The notes below the pieces were generated by a model. That model was not told the DNA's origin. It saw nothing but the letters and a program-made list of their open reading frames with translations, and did not search any database. Positions 9,484 through 18,420 of a stretch of 64,000 bases of DNA are shown here, piece after piece (within the stretch, counting starts at the first letter, position 1; each line of letters opens with the position of its first letter). Both the position numbers and the translations under genes were made by a program. Source of the DNA: an uncultured Spartobacteria bacterium (GTDB taxonomy: Bacteria; Verrucomicrobiota; Verrucomicrobiia; Chthoniobacterales; JAATET01); NCBI GenBank assembly GCA_938011325.1, contig CALLUD010000030.1, positions 1-64,000 of the forward strand, written 5' to 3'.

Positions 9484-10095
9484 TCACGTGGATTGGGAAA
9501 GGGAAACCGCCTCGCGGGTCAGCTCGGTGATGCGGGCGAAGTCACCGGCGGCGAGTGGGGCCACCATCCAGCTTCCGCCACAGGCCACGACCGAGGGCAG
9601 GGTGAGATAATCGCGAAGATTGGCCGCTGTGATGCCGCCCGTCGGAATGAATTTCACCATGCGGTAGGGCGCGGAGAGCGCCTTCAACATGCCGACGCCG
9701 CCAAGCGCTTCGGCGGGGAAAAATTTCAGCGTGGTAACGCCGAGAGACATCGCCAGTTCGATGTCCGTGGGGGTCGCCACGCCGGGAGTGATCGCGATGC
9801 CATTTGCGACGCAGTATTCGATGACCCGTGGATTGCAACCGGGCGAGACAATGAAGCGCGCCCCGGCGTCGACGGCCTTTTGAACCTGTTCCACTGACAG
9901 CACCGTGCCGGCGCCAACGATGAGATCACCACGCGCCGCCATGATGCGAATCGACTCCTCCGCGGCATCCGTGCGGAAAGTAATCTCGGCCACCGGCAGG
10001 CCACCCGCAACGAGTGCATCGGCGAGGGGAGCGGCATGGTCGCTCGATTCCAGCGCAATGACCGGAAGCAGGCGATGGGGAGCGAGCAGGTTCAT
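9484..10095 (-). CDS. eda: KDPG aldolase (2-dehydro-3-deoxyphosphogluconate aldolase)
   Basis: A 203-residue class I aldolase splitting KDPG into pyruvate and glyceraldehyde-3-phosphate. The Schiff-base lysine is Lys124 in TTLKFFPAEALGG; the catalytic glutamate is Glu37 in VAEITFRT. The phosphate-binding loop is visible as FIPTGGI. Length is normal for the family. It overlaps the kduD stop by 4 nt (ATGA) and is followed 1 nt later by kdgK, so expression is tightly coupled. It converts the kduI-kduD-kdgK product into central metabolites. Confidence 0.93.
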   Translation of the reverse strand: MNLLAPHRLLPVIALESSDHAAPLADALVAGGLPVAEITFRTDAAEESIRIMAARGDLIVGAGTVLSVEQVQKAVDAGARFIVSPGCNPRVIEYCVANGIAITPGVATPTDIELAMSLGVTTLKFFPAEALGGVGMLKALSAPYRMVKFIPTGGITAANLRDYLTLPSVVACGGSWMVAPLAAGDFARITELTREAVSLSQST

Positions 10096-10862
10096 CGTCC
10101 CATCCAGCCTCCGTCAACGACGAGAATTTCGCCGTGGACGTATTTCGACGCGTCACTGGCCAGAAAAACCACGGGGCCCTTGAAATCCTCGGGGTCGCCC
10201 CACCGACCTGCGGGAATGCGCGCGAGGATCTGCTGCGAACGCACCGGGTCGTCGCGGAGCGCCTCCGTATTGTCGGTGGCGATGTATCCTGGCGCGATGG
10301 CGTTCACGTTCACGCCCCTGCCGGCCCATTCGTTGGCGAGCGCCTTGGTCAACTGACCGATCGCCCCCTTGCTCGCCGCATATCCCGGCACGGTGATGCC
10401 GCCCTGAAAGGTGAGCAGCGATGCGGTAAAGATGATTTTTCCCGATCCGCGCTCGACCATCCGTGCGCCAATCTCGCGAGCCAGCGCAAAGGGGGCGTGG
10501 AGATTCACGTCGATGACGTGATGCCAGTCCTCATACGAATGCTCGACGGCGGGTTTCCGGCGAATCGTGCCGGCATTGTTCACGAGAATGTCCGGAACCC
10601 CATGCTCCGCGAGAATGCGGCTCGCGAAGGCCCGCACCGCGCGAATATCCGAAAAGTCGCACTGGGCGGCTGCGAAACGCCGACCAAGCGCGGTGACCGA
10701 TTTCTCGATGGCGCTGCCGGTAGAGGGAAGGCTGGCGCTCACGCCAAGGATGTCCGCACCGGCCTCCGCCAGCCCCTCAGCCATCGCAAAGCCGATGCCC
10801 CGGGAGCATCCGGTAACCAGAGCCGTCTTCCCCGACAGGTCAAAAGAATCCAGAACGCTCAT
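10092..10862 (-). CDS. kduD: 2-keto-3-deoxygluconate oxidoreductase (SDR family)
   Basis: A 256-residue short-chain dehydrogenase that reduces 2,5-diketo-3-deoxygluconate to KDG with NADH. The cofactor motif is TGCSRGIGFAMAEGL, NNAGTIRR is the structural NNAG motif, and the catalytic Ser-Tyr-Lys set includes GYAASKGA. The C-terminal end VDGGWMGR is typical of KduD. The frame is open 49 codons upstream inside kduI; the ATG at 10862, overlapping the kduI stop as ATGA, matches the family start (MSVLDSFDLSGKTALVTG). It acts directly after KduI. Confidence 0.93.
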   Translation of the reverse strand: MSVLDSFDLSGKTALVTGCSRGIGFAMAEGLAEAGADILGVSASLPSTGSAIEKSVTALGRRFAAAQCDFSDIRAVRAFASRILAEHGVPDILVNNAGTIRRKPAVEHSYEDWHHVIDVNLHAPFALAREIGARMVERGSGKIIFTASLLTFQGGITVPGYAASKGAIGQLTKALANEWAGRGVNVNAIAPGYIATDNTEALRDDPVRSQQILARIPAGRWGDPEDFKGPVVFLASDASKYVHGEILVVDGGWMGR

Positions 10863-11689
10863 CGCAGATCGGTGATGGCGACCTTGTCCATATCGTCGAA
10901 ACGCTGATTCTCGCCGCCCATGGCCCAGACGAACCGGTAGTTCGAGGTGCCGGCGCCGCAATGGATCGACCAGCTTGGAGACAGGGCAACTTCGAGGTTT
11001 TGAACCCACAACGGCCGGGTCTGCTGGGGTTCGCCCATTATGTGCAGCACCGCCTGACCCTGCGGCACATCGAAATAGCAGTAAATCTCACTCCGCCGAT
11101 CGTGCGTGTGACAGGGCATCGTGTTCCAGACGCTGCCCGGGGCCAGCTCGGTAAAGCCCATTACCAACTGGCAGCTCCGGATCCCGTTTTCGTGAATGAA
11201 TTGATAAATGACACGTTCGTTGGCTTCCTCCTTCGAGCCGAGGGCAACACGGGTCGCGTCCTCAATGGTCGCGCGGGTGGTGGGATACGAGGCGTGCGCC
11301 GGGTAGCTCACGAGATAGAACACGGCCGGCTCCGTGGGAACGTCGCTCAGGAAGCTGATCGGGCCGGCTCCGCGGCCCACATAGAGACATTCGCGCGGTC
11401 CGATGGCGAAGGAATCGTCGCCAACTTTCACCATACCGGAGCCGCCAAGATTCAGAATGCCGATTTCCCGACGTTCACAAAACGAACCGGCGCGCAATTC
11501 CGGATCAACGGGAAGATCCAGCGCACCGAAGGTCGGACACGCGGCGCCCACGATCGCGCGGTCGAGATCGGTCATGACCAGTCGCACTTCGCCTTTGGCG
11601 AAAAGATGATCGAGCAGGAACGAACGGCGTAACTCTTCCGTATCGAGAACGGCGGTTTCAGCGGCGGAAGGCGAACGATGAATTTCCAT
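10859..11689 (-). CDS. kduI: 5-keto-4-deoxyuronate isomerase
   Basis: A 276-residue cupin-fold zinc enzyme, the normal KduI length. It isomerises 5-dehydro-4-deoxy-D-glucuronate, the ring-opened product of pectin-type unsaturated uronides, to 2,5-diketo-3-deoxygluconate. The metal site is visible as NTMPCHTHDRRSEIY (two His and a Glu) plus the later IHCGAG His; the C-terminus GGENQRFDDMD is diagnostic. It is the first gene of the five-gene uronate operon and lies about 100 nt downstream of an AT-rich promoter with an inverted repeat. Confidence 0.95.
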   Translation of the reverse strand: MEIHRSPSAAETAVLDTEELRRSFLLDHLFAKGEVRLVMTDLDRAIVGAACPTFGALDLPVDPELRAGSFCERREIGILNLGGSGMVKVGDDSFAIGPRECLYVGRGAGPISFLSDVPTEPAVFYLVSYPAHASYPTTRATIEDATRVALGSKEEANERVIYQFIHENGIRSCQLVMGFTELAPGSVWNTMPCHTHDRRSEIYCYFDVPQGQAVLHIMGEPQQTRPLWVQNLEVALSPSWSIHCGAGTSNYRFVWAMGGENQRFDDMDKVAITDLR

Positions 11690-11789
11690 AGGGGACAGCC
11701 GACTCTAAAGGATCCGGTTCGGGACGGCGAGAAACTTGCGGAAAAAATTCAAACAACCAACAGAACTTCAAACAATCCCACATTCATAA

Positions 11790-11817
11790 ATTATACATGA
11801 CATATATTGTATGATGT
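11790..11817 (-). promoter_or_regulatory. Promoter/operator of the kdu operon
   Basis: On the minus strand a perfect TATAAT hexamer (11795-11790) lies about 100 nt upstream of the kduI ATG. Abutting it, 11795-11817 forms an imperfect 23-nt inverted repeat with outer halves ACAT and ATGT (7 of 11 half-site positions symmetric). The stretch is strikingly AT-rich for this genome. The placement over the -10/-35 spacer fits a repressor operator. The sequence does not resemble the KdgR or UxuR/ExuR consensus I know, and no regulator gene is adjacent. Confidence 0.45.
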
Positions 11818-12000
11818 TATAGGCAATTCACTGAAGATGCGGCTTTTGCAGCATTGTGAACAACTTTGGGAAAAATCCTGGGGCATCCGAACGACCTTTC
11901 GATCTTCGGAAGTTATTCACAGGAACCGTCCAGAGATCGGCGCGTCCACTCCCATACGCGTTGCGCAAAACGCACATCCTGGATTCACTCGAAGCTCACT

Positions 12001-12216
12001 CTAGATCGCAAGCCGCGCAAATCCAAACGCCAGCTGCGCCCAGGGCAACCAACTCTGGAGCACGTCGCGGATACCTCCAGGAACCGCCATCGAAACGAGC
12101 AACAAGCTGGGCTCCTTCTTCAACAAAACGCTCTCGGAAGCGCCCATTTTCCACGAGAAGACCGAAAAGCGGCCAGCAACAAACAGCTTGCCATCGAAGC
12201 TGGAGCCGACCACCAA
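12001..12216 (-). pseudogene. Possible gene remnant in the kduI upstream gap
   Basis: The 624-nt gap 11690-12313 holds no convincing complete gene. One 71-codon minus-strand frame (TTG start, closed by a stop three codons upstream) has protein-like composition and codon choice (SSFDGKLFVAGRFSVFSWK near its start, then a Leu-rich stretch). I recognise no family. It may be the broken end of a lost gene or chance. Confidence 0.2.
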
Positions 12217-12313
12217 GATGAATCAGTCAATTTCGGGACGGGATCTGCGGCAGCGCGCGACCGTCACCCGGCTATACAGCCTCTACGTCACTGGTCACCC
12301 CGGAACTTGCTGC

Positions 12314-13651
12314 TTACTCATCAGACGCCCGGAGGTCTCCGAAGCGTCGAATGAGGTTGGCGTAAAACATTCCTGAAGGCTCGAGACTCCTGTCGCCGGT
12401 CTTGGGATTCATAATGGCGAGTCCAAAGTTTGCCTTATAGCCTTCGTGCCATTCGTAATTGTCCACCAGGGTCCAGGCAAAGTAGCCGCGCACATCGGCG
12501 CCATTTGCCATGGCCAGCCGCATCTGATTGATGTGATCCCGGAGGTACTTGATCTTCTTTTGCTCGTTCAGGGTGCCAATCCCGTTCTCCATGATGACCA
12601 TCGGCTTTCCGTAACGGCGCTGCACGGCCATGATCAGGCTGTAAAACGACTCCGGATCGATGACCCAGCCCATCTGGGTATAGTTGGAAGCCTTTTCTCC
12701 GCGTCCTGCGTAAAAAAAGTCCATAAATGTCGCATTCTGACTGTAATAGTAATTGAATCCAATCAGATCGCAGACGTCATGGATGCCGTCCAGATGGTCC
12801 CACGAAACTCGCTGCATTGCGTTGTAAACGAGCCCGGTGGGATCGCCGAGGAAGTTGCGTTTCCACCATGGCAACGCCTGGATGCTCATGATGAGAGCGT
12901 CCGGACGCTCGGCCCGAATGATCTCCGCGGCCTGCCGAAATTGGTTGATGCTTGCCCGCTTGGCGCGGTTGTAAGCGACGGTGTTTAGCAATGCGGACGG
13001 CGGCCAGTGGTTCGCCAGATAAGCCAGCGGAAGCATCCCATTAGGTTCGTTTTCGGGCGCATAAATCCGCACATAAGGCTTCAACTCCTTAACCATGCGC
13101 GTCACGTAAGCCTTCCAATGGAAATCCGTGAGCGGATGAAGCCAATGCGACTGGCCGGGCTTTTTGAAATCGGTCAGCCAGTCGGGAAACGTGAAGTGCC
13201 ACAGGCAGACGATCGGCTCGATGCCCGCGGCGCGCACCTTTTTGGCGACTTCCACATAATGCCGGATCGCCTCCTCGTTGTATTCCCCCGGCCTCGGCTC
13301 AACCCGCGCCCATTCGACGCCAAACCGGTAATGATTGACGCCGATTTGCTTGAGCAATGCGAGGTCCTTGTCGAATTGCGTGTAGGAATACGTCCCCTCG
13401 CGTCGGTCGGGGGCGCGGCCTGTCTCGATGTAGAGGTCCCAATCGGTTTTGAAATACCGCGGATCATCCGGCGGATATCCCTTGTCCTCGGTCTGGTAGC
13501 CGCTTGTCGAAACGCCCCACCAGAACGGCCCGGTTTCCACTTTGGCGTTTTCCTCGCGCTGCCCCTTCGTGATTCGCGGCGGAGCGGGCGCACTGATGCA
13601 TCCGACAAACGACACCGACGTCGCGACGAGGAGGAAAAAATGGAGGCGCAT
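12314..13651 (-). CDS. Glycoside hydrolase family 1 (beta-glucosidase-like) lipoprotein
   Basis: A 445-residue family 1 glycosidase exported as a probable lipoprotein: the signal peptide begins MRLHFFLLVATSVSFVGC with the lipobox Cys at about residue 18. The (beta/alpha)8 barrel starts at FWWGVSTSGYQTE. The catalytic acid/base is Glu202 (ENEPNG in place of the usual T-x-N-E-P) and the nucleophile is Glu355 (MENGIG). The C-terminal WTLVDNYEWHEGY is the classic aglycone loop. It should hydrolyse beta-glucosides or beta-galactosides in the periplasm or at the outer membrane. The frame is open 39 codons upstream, but only the ATG at 13651 gives the signal peptide. It stands alone, with no sugar transporter beside it. 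Confidence 0.88.
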   Translation of the reverse strand: MRLHFFLLVATSVSFVGCISAPAPPRITKGQREENAKVETGPFWWGVSTSGYQTEDKGYPPDDPRYFKTDWDLYIETGRAPDRREGTYSYTQFDKDLALLKQIGVNHYRFGVEWARVEPRPGEYNEEAIRHYVEVAKKVRAAGIEPIVCLWHFTFPDWLTDFKKPGQSHWLHPLTDFHWKAYVTRMVKELKPYVRIYAPENEPNGMLPLAYLANHWPPSALLNTVAYNRAKRASINQFRQAAEIIRAERPDALIMSIQALPWWKRNFLGDPTGLVYNAMQRVSWDHLDGIHDVCDLIGFNYYYSQNATFMDFFYAGRGEKASNYTQMGWVIDPESFYSLIMAVQRRYGKPMVIMENGIGTLNEQKKIKYLRDHINQMRLAMANGADVRGYFAWTLVDNYEWHEGYKANFGLAIMNPKTGDRSLEPSGMFYANLIRRFGDLRASDE

Positions 13652-13695
13652 CAGCTTTTGACAAGTTGCGGGCTTGCGGCTTAGGCATAGCGGCA

Positions 13696-14523
13696 ATGCG
13701 ATTCGAGCGCAAACTCCCTCTTGCCATCGGGGTGGCCATAATCGGGTTGCTGCGGGTCGGGCTGGCAATGGATCAGGTGTTGCTCCGCAGCGGGACGAAA
13801 GTGTCGGGCACCATCCTCGGCCAGTCGCGGGACCAGCTCTTCATGCGAATCGGCGAAGGCAACATCGTGCTTCCGAAGAAGACGATCGTTCGCATCTACG
13901 ACGACCTCACGAACGAGAAACCGCTGACCCGAATGCTCGCCCGCGACGAGCTCCCGCCATGGTGGATTCCCCTCTCCGATCTTTTCGCCGAGGATTGGGT
14001 GAACTCGCTCGAGCAGATTCGCGCGACGGAGATCGATGCCGGCAATCTGCAAAACGTCCCCTACCTCTCCTTCCGGGCCAACGCGATTTACGAGCTGAAT
14101 ATTTACGGCGACATGGACCATCCCGCAGCCATCGAACTCGGCTACCGGAAGATGGGCCTGCACAGTCGCGATGCGCAGAAGCGCTGCCGGCAGTTCATGG
14201 TTTCGTATCTCGTCGGCCTCAAGCAGCTCAAAGCCCTTTATGGCTTGCGACCCTCCGGGGGCTCGGTGGAAGTCGGCGGGCTGTGTATCGAAATCAAGCC
14301 ACCCAAGGCACCGGATGCCTACGGCGGCTGGTGGGTCACCGTTTCCAATCCCAAACTCCTCGAAAAGGCCCGCGCCCGCTCCCTCGAGGAGTGGGAGGCG
14401 AAATGCGAGCAGATGGTGGCCCGCATGAAGCGCTCCACGAATGGCGAGACTTCCTGGCGGAAGTATTCGCTCACGGATGCCTTCAAGCGCTATCTCCCCA
14501 TGGAGAACGTCGAGGAGCGTTAA
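13696..14523 (+). CDS. Secreted/membrane-anchored protein of unknown function
   Basis: A 275-residue protein with an N-terminal hydrophobic segment (about residues 5-22), then a short beta-rich element (LLRSGTKVSGTILGQ through VLPKKTIVRIYDD). This resembles the Sm-like repeats of Verrucomicrobial and Planctomycetal secreted proteins that begin with a VxLxdGxxxxGxi pattern. The rest is mixed alpha/beta with a conserved-looking GGWWVTVSNP. No enzyme family is recognised. It is divergent from the GH1 gene (44 nt apart) and starts an apparent + strand run with the alpha/beta hydrolase (start 4 nt after this stop). Confidence 0.6.
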   Translation: MRFERKLPLAIGVAIIGLLRVGLAMDQVLLRSGTKVSGTILGQSRDQLFMRIGEGNIVLPKKTIVRIYDDLTNEKPLTRMLARDELPPWWIPLSDLFAEDWVNSLEQIRATEIDAGNLQNVPYLSFRANAIYELNIYGDMDHPAAIELGYRKMGLHSRDAQKRCRQFMVSYLVGLKQLKALYGLRPSGGSVEVGGLCIEIKPPKAPDAYGGWWVTVSNPKLLEKARARSLEEWEAKCEQMVARMKRSTNGETSWRKYSLTDAFKRYLPMENVEER

Positions 14524-14527
14524 GCAG

Positions 14528-15523
14528 ATGGGAACGCGCGCCCGGCGGGCAACGAGATGGCTCTTGGTGCCCGCGCTCGCGGTGGTGTTGACGCTCGGCT
14601 GGCTGATGTTCTGGCCCATGAAATCGAAGCCCCTGGAAACCGCGGTCCGACCGGTTTCTGACTTTGCGAGCGCACGGGATGCGATCCTCGCGCGCATCGC
14701 CGGCGAGCCTCCGGAAGTGCGCGCGGAGGGACGCCCCGTGCTGCTCGATCACGGCCACCGCACGCAGGAGGTTTACGTGCTGCTGCACGGGCTCACGAAC
14801 TGCCCGGCCCAATATCGCGAGTTTGCCCGCCTGCTCCACGCGCGCGGGTCGAGCGTCTACATCCCGCGCATGCCGGGCCATGGCTACGCGGATCGCCTGA
14901 CCACCGCCCAAACCCTGCTGACCGCCGAGTCGATGGCCGCCGCGGGCACCGAAGCCGTGAATCTCGCCGCGGGACTCGGAGAACGCGTCGTGGTTGTCGG
15001 CTTGTCCGTCAACGGAGTCACCGCCGCCTGGCTCGGACAGGAACGGGAGGACGTCGCGCTCGCCGTCTCCATCGCGCCCTTCTTCGCGCCCAAGGGCCTG
15101 CCCGGCTGGGCGATCGCGCCCCTCACGCACACGGTCCTTCGCCTCCCGAATGTCTTTCTCTGGTGGGACCCGCGGCAAAAGGAGGCGCTCGCAGGCAGTC
15201 CCTACAGCTACCCGCGCTTTGCCACGCACACGATCGGTCAGGCGATGCTCTTCGGCCTCGACACGTTTGCCCTCGCAAAGGCGGCACCGCCCGCCGCCCG
15301 GAAAATCCTCGTGGTCACGAGCCCCGATGACGAAGCGGTCAGCCTCCCGCGCATCGAGCAGTTGCTGGCACTCTGGGAACCCTCCGGCCGCGCCGAGACC
15401 CGCTCGTTTCCTCGCGAGTGGAATGTGCGGCACGATTGCATCGATCCCGACCAGCCCGGTGCGATGGTCGACAAGGTCTACCCGCAGCTCATCGCGTGGA
15501 TGGAGGAGGCTTTGGGCAAGTGA
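14528..15523 (+). CDS. Alpha/beta-hydrolase with N-terminal membrane anchor
   Basis: A 331-residue serine-hydrolase-fold protein with an N-terminal hydrophobic helix (about residues 12-30). The oxyanion-hole strand is VYVLLHGLTN, the nucleophile elbow is GLSVNG (Ser160), the acid is likely in VVTSPDDEAVS and the final His in WNVRHDC. The elbow departs from G-x-S-x-G: the residue two after the Ser is Asn and the Gly comes third. It looks like a carboxylesterase/lysophospholipase relative acting in the periplasm; the substrate is unknown. The stop of the upstream unknown gene is 4 nt before its ATG. Confidence 0.7.
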   Translation: MGTRARRATRWLLVPALAVVLTLGWLMFWPMKSKPLETAVRPVSDFASARDAILARIAGEPPEVRAEGRPVLLDHGHRTQEVYVLLHGLTNCPAQYREFARLLHARGSSVYIPRMPGHGYADRLTTAQTLLTAESMAAAGTEAVNLAAGLGERVVVVGLSVNGVTAAWLGQEREDVALAVSIAPFFAPKGLPGWAIAPLTHTVLRLPNVFLWWDPRQKEALAGSPYSYPRFATHTIGQAMLFGLDTFALAKAAPPAARKILVVTSPDDEAVSLPRIEQLLALWEPSGRAETRSFPREWNVRHDCIDPDQPGAMVDKVYPQLIAWMEEALGK

Positions 15524-15547
15524 AACCCGACGCCGCATTCTGAAGGA

Positions 15548-16294
15548 TTGACGTCGATTCTCGTCAAAGCGAATTTCGCTTCCTTGATCGCCAGCGTCTC
15601 CGTTCTTATTCCGTTATTCAACGAACGCGCCACCATCGGGCACGTTCTGCACGAAGTGCTGCGCCAGCCGGGAATCGCCCAGGTCGTTGTCGTCGACGAC
15701 GCCTCGACGGATGGCTCCGCAGAGGTCGTCGAACAAGTGGCCGGGAAAGACGCTCGGGTGCGCCTCGTGCGGCACAAGGAAAATGCCGGCAAGGGCGCGG
15801 CTGTTCGCACGGCCATCGGCGCCGCCACGGGTGACGTTATCATCATTCAGGACGCCGATCTCGAATACAACCCCGCCGAATACGACCGCATTCTCGCCCC
15901 CATACTCGCGGGGCATGCGGATGTCGTGTTCGGCTCGCGATTCATTGGCTCCGAGGCACACCGCGTCCTTTACTACTGGCACGCGGTCGGAAATCGCTTC
16001 CTCACGACCTTGTCGAACATGTTCACGAACCTGAACCTCACCGACATGGAATGCTGCTACAAGGCATTCCGCCGGGAAGTGCTCGCAAGGATCCAGATCG
16101 AGGAAAATCGCTTTGGCATCGAGCCCGAGATCACCGCCAAGATCGCCCGACTCGGGGTGCGCATCTACGAGGTCAGCGTGAGCTACCACGGTCGCACCTA
16201 CGAGGAGGGCAAGAAAATCGGCTGGCGCGACGGAGTTCGCGCTCTGGTGGCGATCATAAAATACGGGCTCATCGCACGTCTCAAAGAATCATGA
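15548..16294 (+). CDS. GT2 glycosyltransferase, dolichol-phosphate-mannose-synthase type
   Basis: A 248-residue cytoplasmic GT-A transferase. VSVLIPLFNERATIGHVL is the family start, VVVVDDASTDGS the nucleotide-binding motif and DADLEYNP the metal-binding D-x-D. There is no C-terminal membrane domain, so it resembles DPM1-like enzymes that load a sugar on polyprenyl phosphate. The next gene overlaps by 4 nt (ATGA) and encodes a membrane protein that could use such a lipid-linked sugar. The longest frame begins at TTG 15548; a start a few codons later is also possible. Confidence 0.85.
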   Translation: MTSILVKANFASLIASVSVLIPLFNERATIGHVLHEVLRQPGIAQVVVVDDASTDGSAEVVEQVAGKDARVRLVRHKENAGKGAAVRTAIGAATGDVIIIQDADLEYNPAEYDRILAPILAGHADVVFGSRFIGSEAHRVLYYWHAVGNRFLTTLSNMFTNLNLTDMECCYKAFRREVLARIQIEENRFGIEPEITAKIARLGVRIYEVSVSYHGRTYEEGKKIGWRDGVRALVAIIKYGLIARLKES

Positions 16295-17886
16295 CCACTT
16301 CTCCCTCCCGCTCGCGCGGATCCGTTCTTTCCCGCCACCCTCTGCTGCGGGATGCCCTGCTCTGGGCCATCCCCGCGCTCATCTTCGGGTTGGCGTTGCG
16401 TCTCATCCTGTTGAGCTATTCGCCCTATGCCTACTGGGGCTCGGATTCACGCAGCTACTTCGGCTTCACGAACGGCGTCTTCACCGAGTTCTACTTCAGC
16501 ATCAACGAAAAGCGGCGGTATCTGTATCCGATCTTCGCGTTTCTGGTGACGCTTCTCCCGGGCTCGACGCTCCGCGCACTGGCGTGGATTCAGATGGGGC
16601 TTGGCCTCGCCACCGTCGTCGCGTTTTCGTATCTCATCCGCCGCGTGCTGGCAGGCTGGCGGTGGTTCATCGTGCCGCTCACCGCGGTCTATGCCGGATT
16701 CCCGATGTTCCTCTGGTATGAACACGAGTTTCTGGCCGACACGATTTACTTCGATTGTGTCGTATGGACGATGGCCGGCTGGGCGGCGTGGGTCTCGCAA
16801 AAGGATAAAGCCCGCGCGCGGCGGCTCTGGTGGTGGTTCTTCGTGCCGCTGGCGATCATGGTGCTCACCAAGCCGTCGGTGAAATTCTTCTGGCCCGGCA
16901 TCGTGCTCGCGCTGGTGGTCGTGCTCGCGTGGAAGATCCTTCGCTGGCCGCAGTGGACCGCCATTGGCGCGCTCTTCCTCGCAGGGCTCACCGTTGGCGA
17001 CGGCAACCAGGGGGCGCGCCTGCTTTACACGACAGCCTTCCCGCTCACGCAGGTCGATACGCCGCTCCATGCCGAATTCAAGGCGGAGATCCGCGATTGG
17101 GTGCTTCAGAAACGCGCCGCCCTCACGCTGTATGACGAACGCGACGACGACGTGCACGATTTTCTCCGCGAGCCCGAGGCACAGGACGAGCGTCCGCTCT
17201 GGCGCGACCTCGCAAAGAATGACGGGGAACAGCTCGAAGTGCTCTACAGGGACCTCGCGCTGGAGGGCATCCGCGCGGAACCTCTGCAATTCCTCTACAT
17301 CGGCCTGCAGCGACTCACCGGTTCGATCAACCTCGAGGAGTTTGGCGAGGAGCGGTTCGAGTCGACCTACTTTGCCGACCGCTTCGCCCAGCAGCTCCGC
17401 GACCGGCGCAATCCCGAGAGCATGGTCCGCCTCGCCTTCGCGCTCCCGGCCGACGAGCCGCTGCCCGACGCCGGGCAGTTTTACCAATGGCTCGCTCCGC
17501 ATCCCGATTCCACCGCCGCACAGTGGATGATGAATTACGTGCGCACCTACCAGCGCGCGGGCGCCGTGCTCGCGCGGCCCCCCGGGCGGAACATCGAGTT
17601 CTCCCGCAATCGCCTCACTCCGCTCGGCTGGTGGATCTTCGCCGGCATGCTCATCTCGCTCTTTCCGCCCTACACGCGCACCGTCGGCGTGTGGATGATC
17701 ACCATTCTCGCCGCGATGATCCCCACGTTCCTCGTGGGCATCGAGAACGAGCGTTACTTCCTTCCCGCCTGGCCGCTCCTGATCCTCCTCCTCGGCATCG
17801 CGATCGACGTGCCGTTCCGGCTGATCCGGCGCTCGTGCCACTCCTCCCCGGGAGGTGGCCTGGTGCGCCCGGTGGGTTGCATGTAG
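16291..17886 (+). CDS. Polytopic membrane protein, GT-C glycosyltransferase-like
   Basis: A 531-residue membrane protein. About nine hydrophobic segments surround a large soluble domain (roughly residues 265-435). The first loop holds YWGSDSRSYFGF, an acidic motif placed where GT-C enzymes (ArnT, PMT) bind the lipid-linked donor. The overlap with the GT2 gene and the architecture suggest transfer of a polyprenyl-linked sugar to an extracytoplasmic acceptor; this is inference, as no family signature is decisive. The last ~15 residues (after FRLIRRSC) look low-complexity and run into decayed DNA, so the true C-terminus may be altered. Confidence 0.6.
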   Translation: MTTSPSRSRGSVLSRHPLLRDALLWAIPALIFGLALRLILLSYSPYAYWGSDSRSYFGFTNGVFTEFYFSINEKRRYLYPIFAFLVTLLPGSTLRALAWIQMGLGLATVVAFSYLIRRVLAGWRWFIVPLTAVYAGFPMFLWYEHEFLADTIYFDCVVWTMAGWAAWVSQKDKARARRLWWWFFVPLAIMVLTKPSVKFFWPGIVLALVVVLAWKILRWPQWTAIGALFLAGLTVGDGNQGARLLYTTAFPLTQVDTPLHAEFKAEIRDWVLQKRAALTLYDERDDDVHDFLREPEAQDERPLWRDLAKNDGEQLEVLYRDLALEGIRAEPLQFLYIGLQRLTGSINLEEFGEERFESTYFADRFAQQLRDRRNPESMVRLAFALPADEPLPDAGQFYQWLAPHPDSTAAQWMMNYVRTYQRAGAVLARPPGRNIEFSRNRLTPLGWWIFAGMLISLFPPYTRTVGVWMITILAAMIPTFLVGIENERYFLPAWPLLILLLGIAIDVPFRLIRRSCHSSPGGGLVRPVGCM

Positions 17887-17980
17887 ACGCCCGGCGCCGC
17901 CGCCAACGCACCGCGTCGCGCCGACAAGACCGGCACCTCGGCACCGGACTTCGAGCGCACATAAGTTTGATGCCGTCCTC

Positions 17981-18220
17981 ATGGGCGTTATCAGTCCGGT
18001 CGCGACCAAGAAGTCCCGGATCAACGGCAAGCCAAACAACTTCCGCGTCACTTTCACCACGGCGCTGGGTGCCACTCTCATCGTTCCAATTTCCAGCACC
18101 GTGACCTACCACTTCCGGTTCACCAAACGCGCACTGTCGATCAAAGGCAATGGCATCGCGGATCAGGGCACTCCCTACCCTTTCACTGCAAACATCCAGC
18201 TGCGGCGTCGCGGGAAGTAA
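17981..18220 (+). pseudogene. C-terminal fragment of a beta-rich secreted protein
   Basis: A 79-codon frame beginning MGVISPVATKKSRINGK and ending NIQLRRRGK, with alternating hydrophobic/Thr-rich beta-strand composition (FRVTFTTALGATLIVP). It has no start context or signal peptide. It looks like the distal end of a larger surface protein whose upstream part is lost. A second, similar-looking C-terminus follows 200 nt later. The stretch 17887-18602 otherwise contains no intact gene. Confidence 0.35.
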
Positions 18221-18420
18221 ACCGGCCGCGCCGGGATTCGCGCGCACCATTCCTTTGCGGAAAGCAAATTTTCCGTCCGATCACGTTCACCTCGCATGAC
18301 AATGCGAACGACCGCCGTGCCCGGGCTCTTCCCTTTGTTACCGCGCCCTCCTCGCCTGCGCGCCGGTCGTGCAGGCGGGAGCCAGGCTCGAGATTCCCCG
18401 CGAGCGGGCCGGATGTTACA

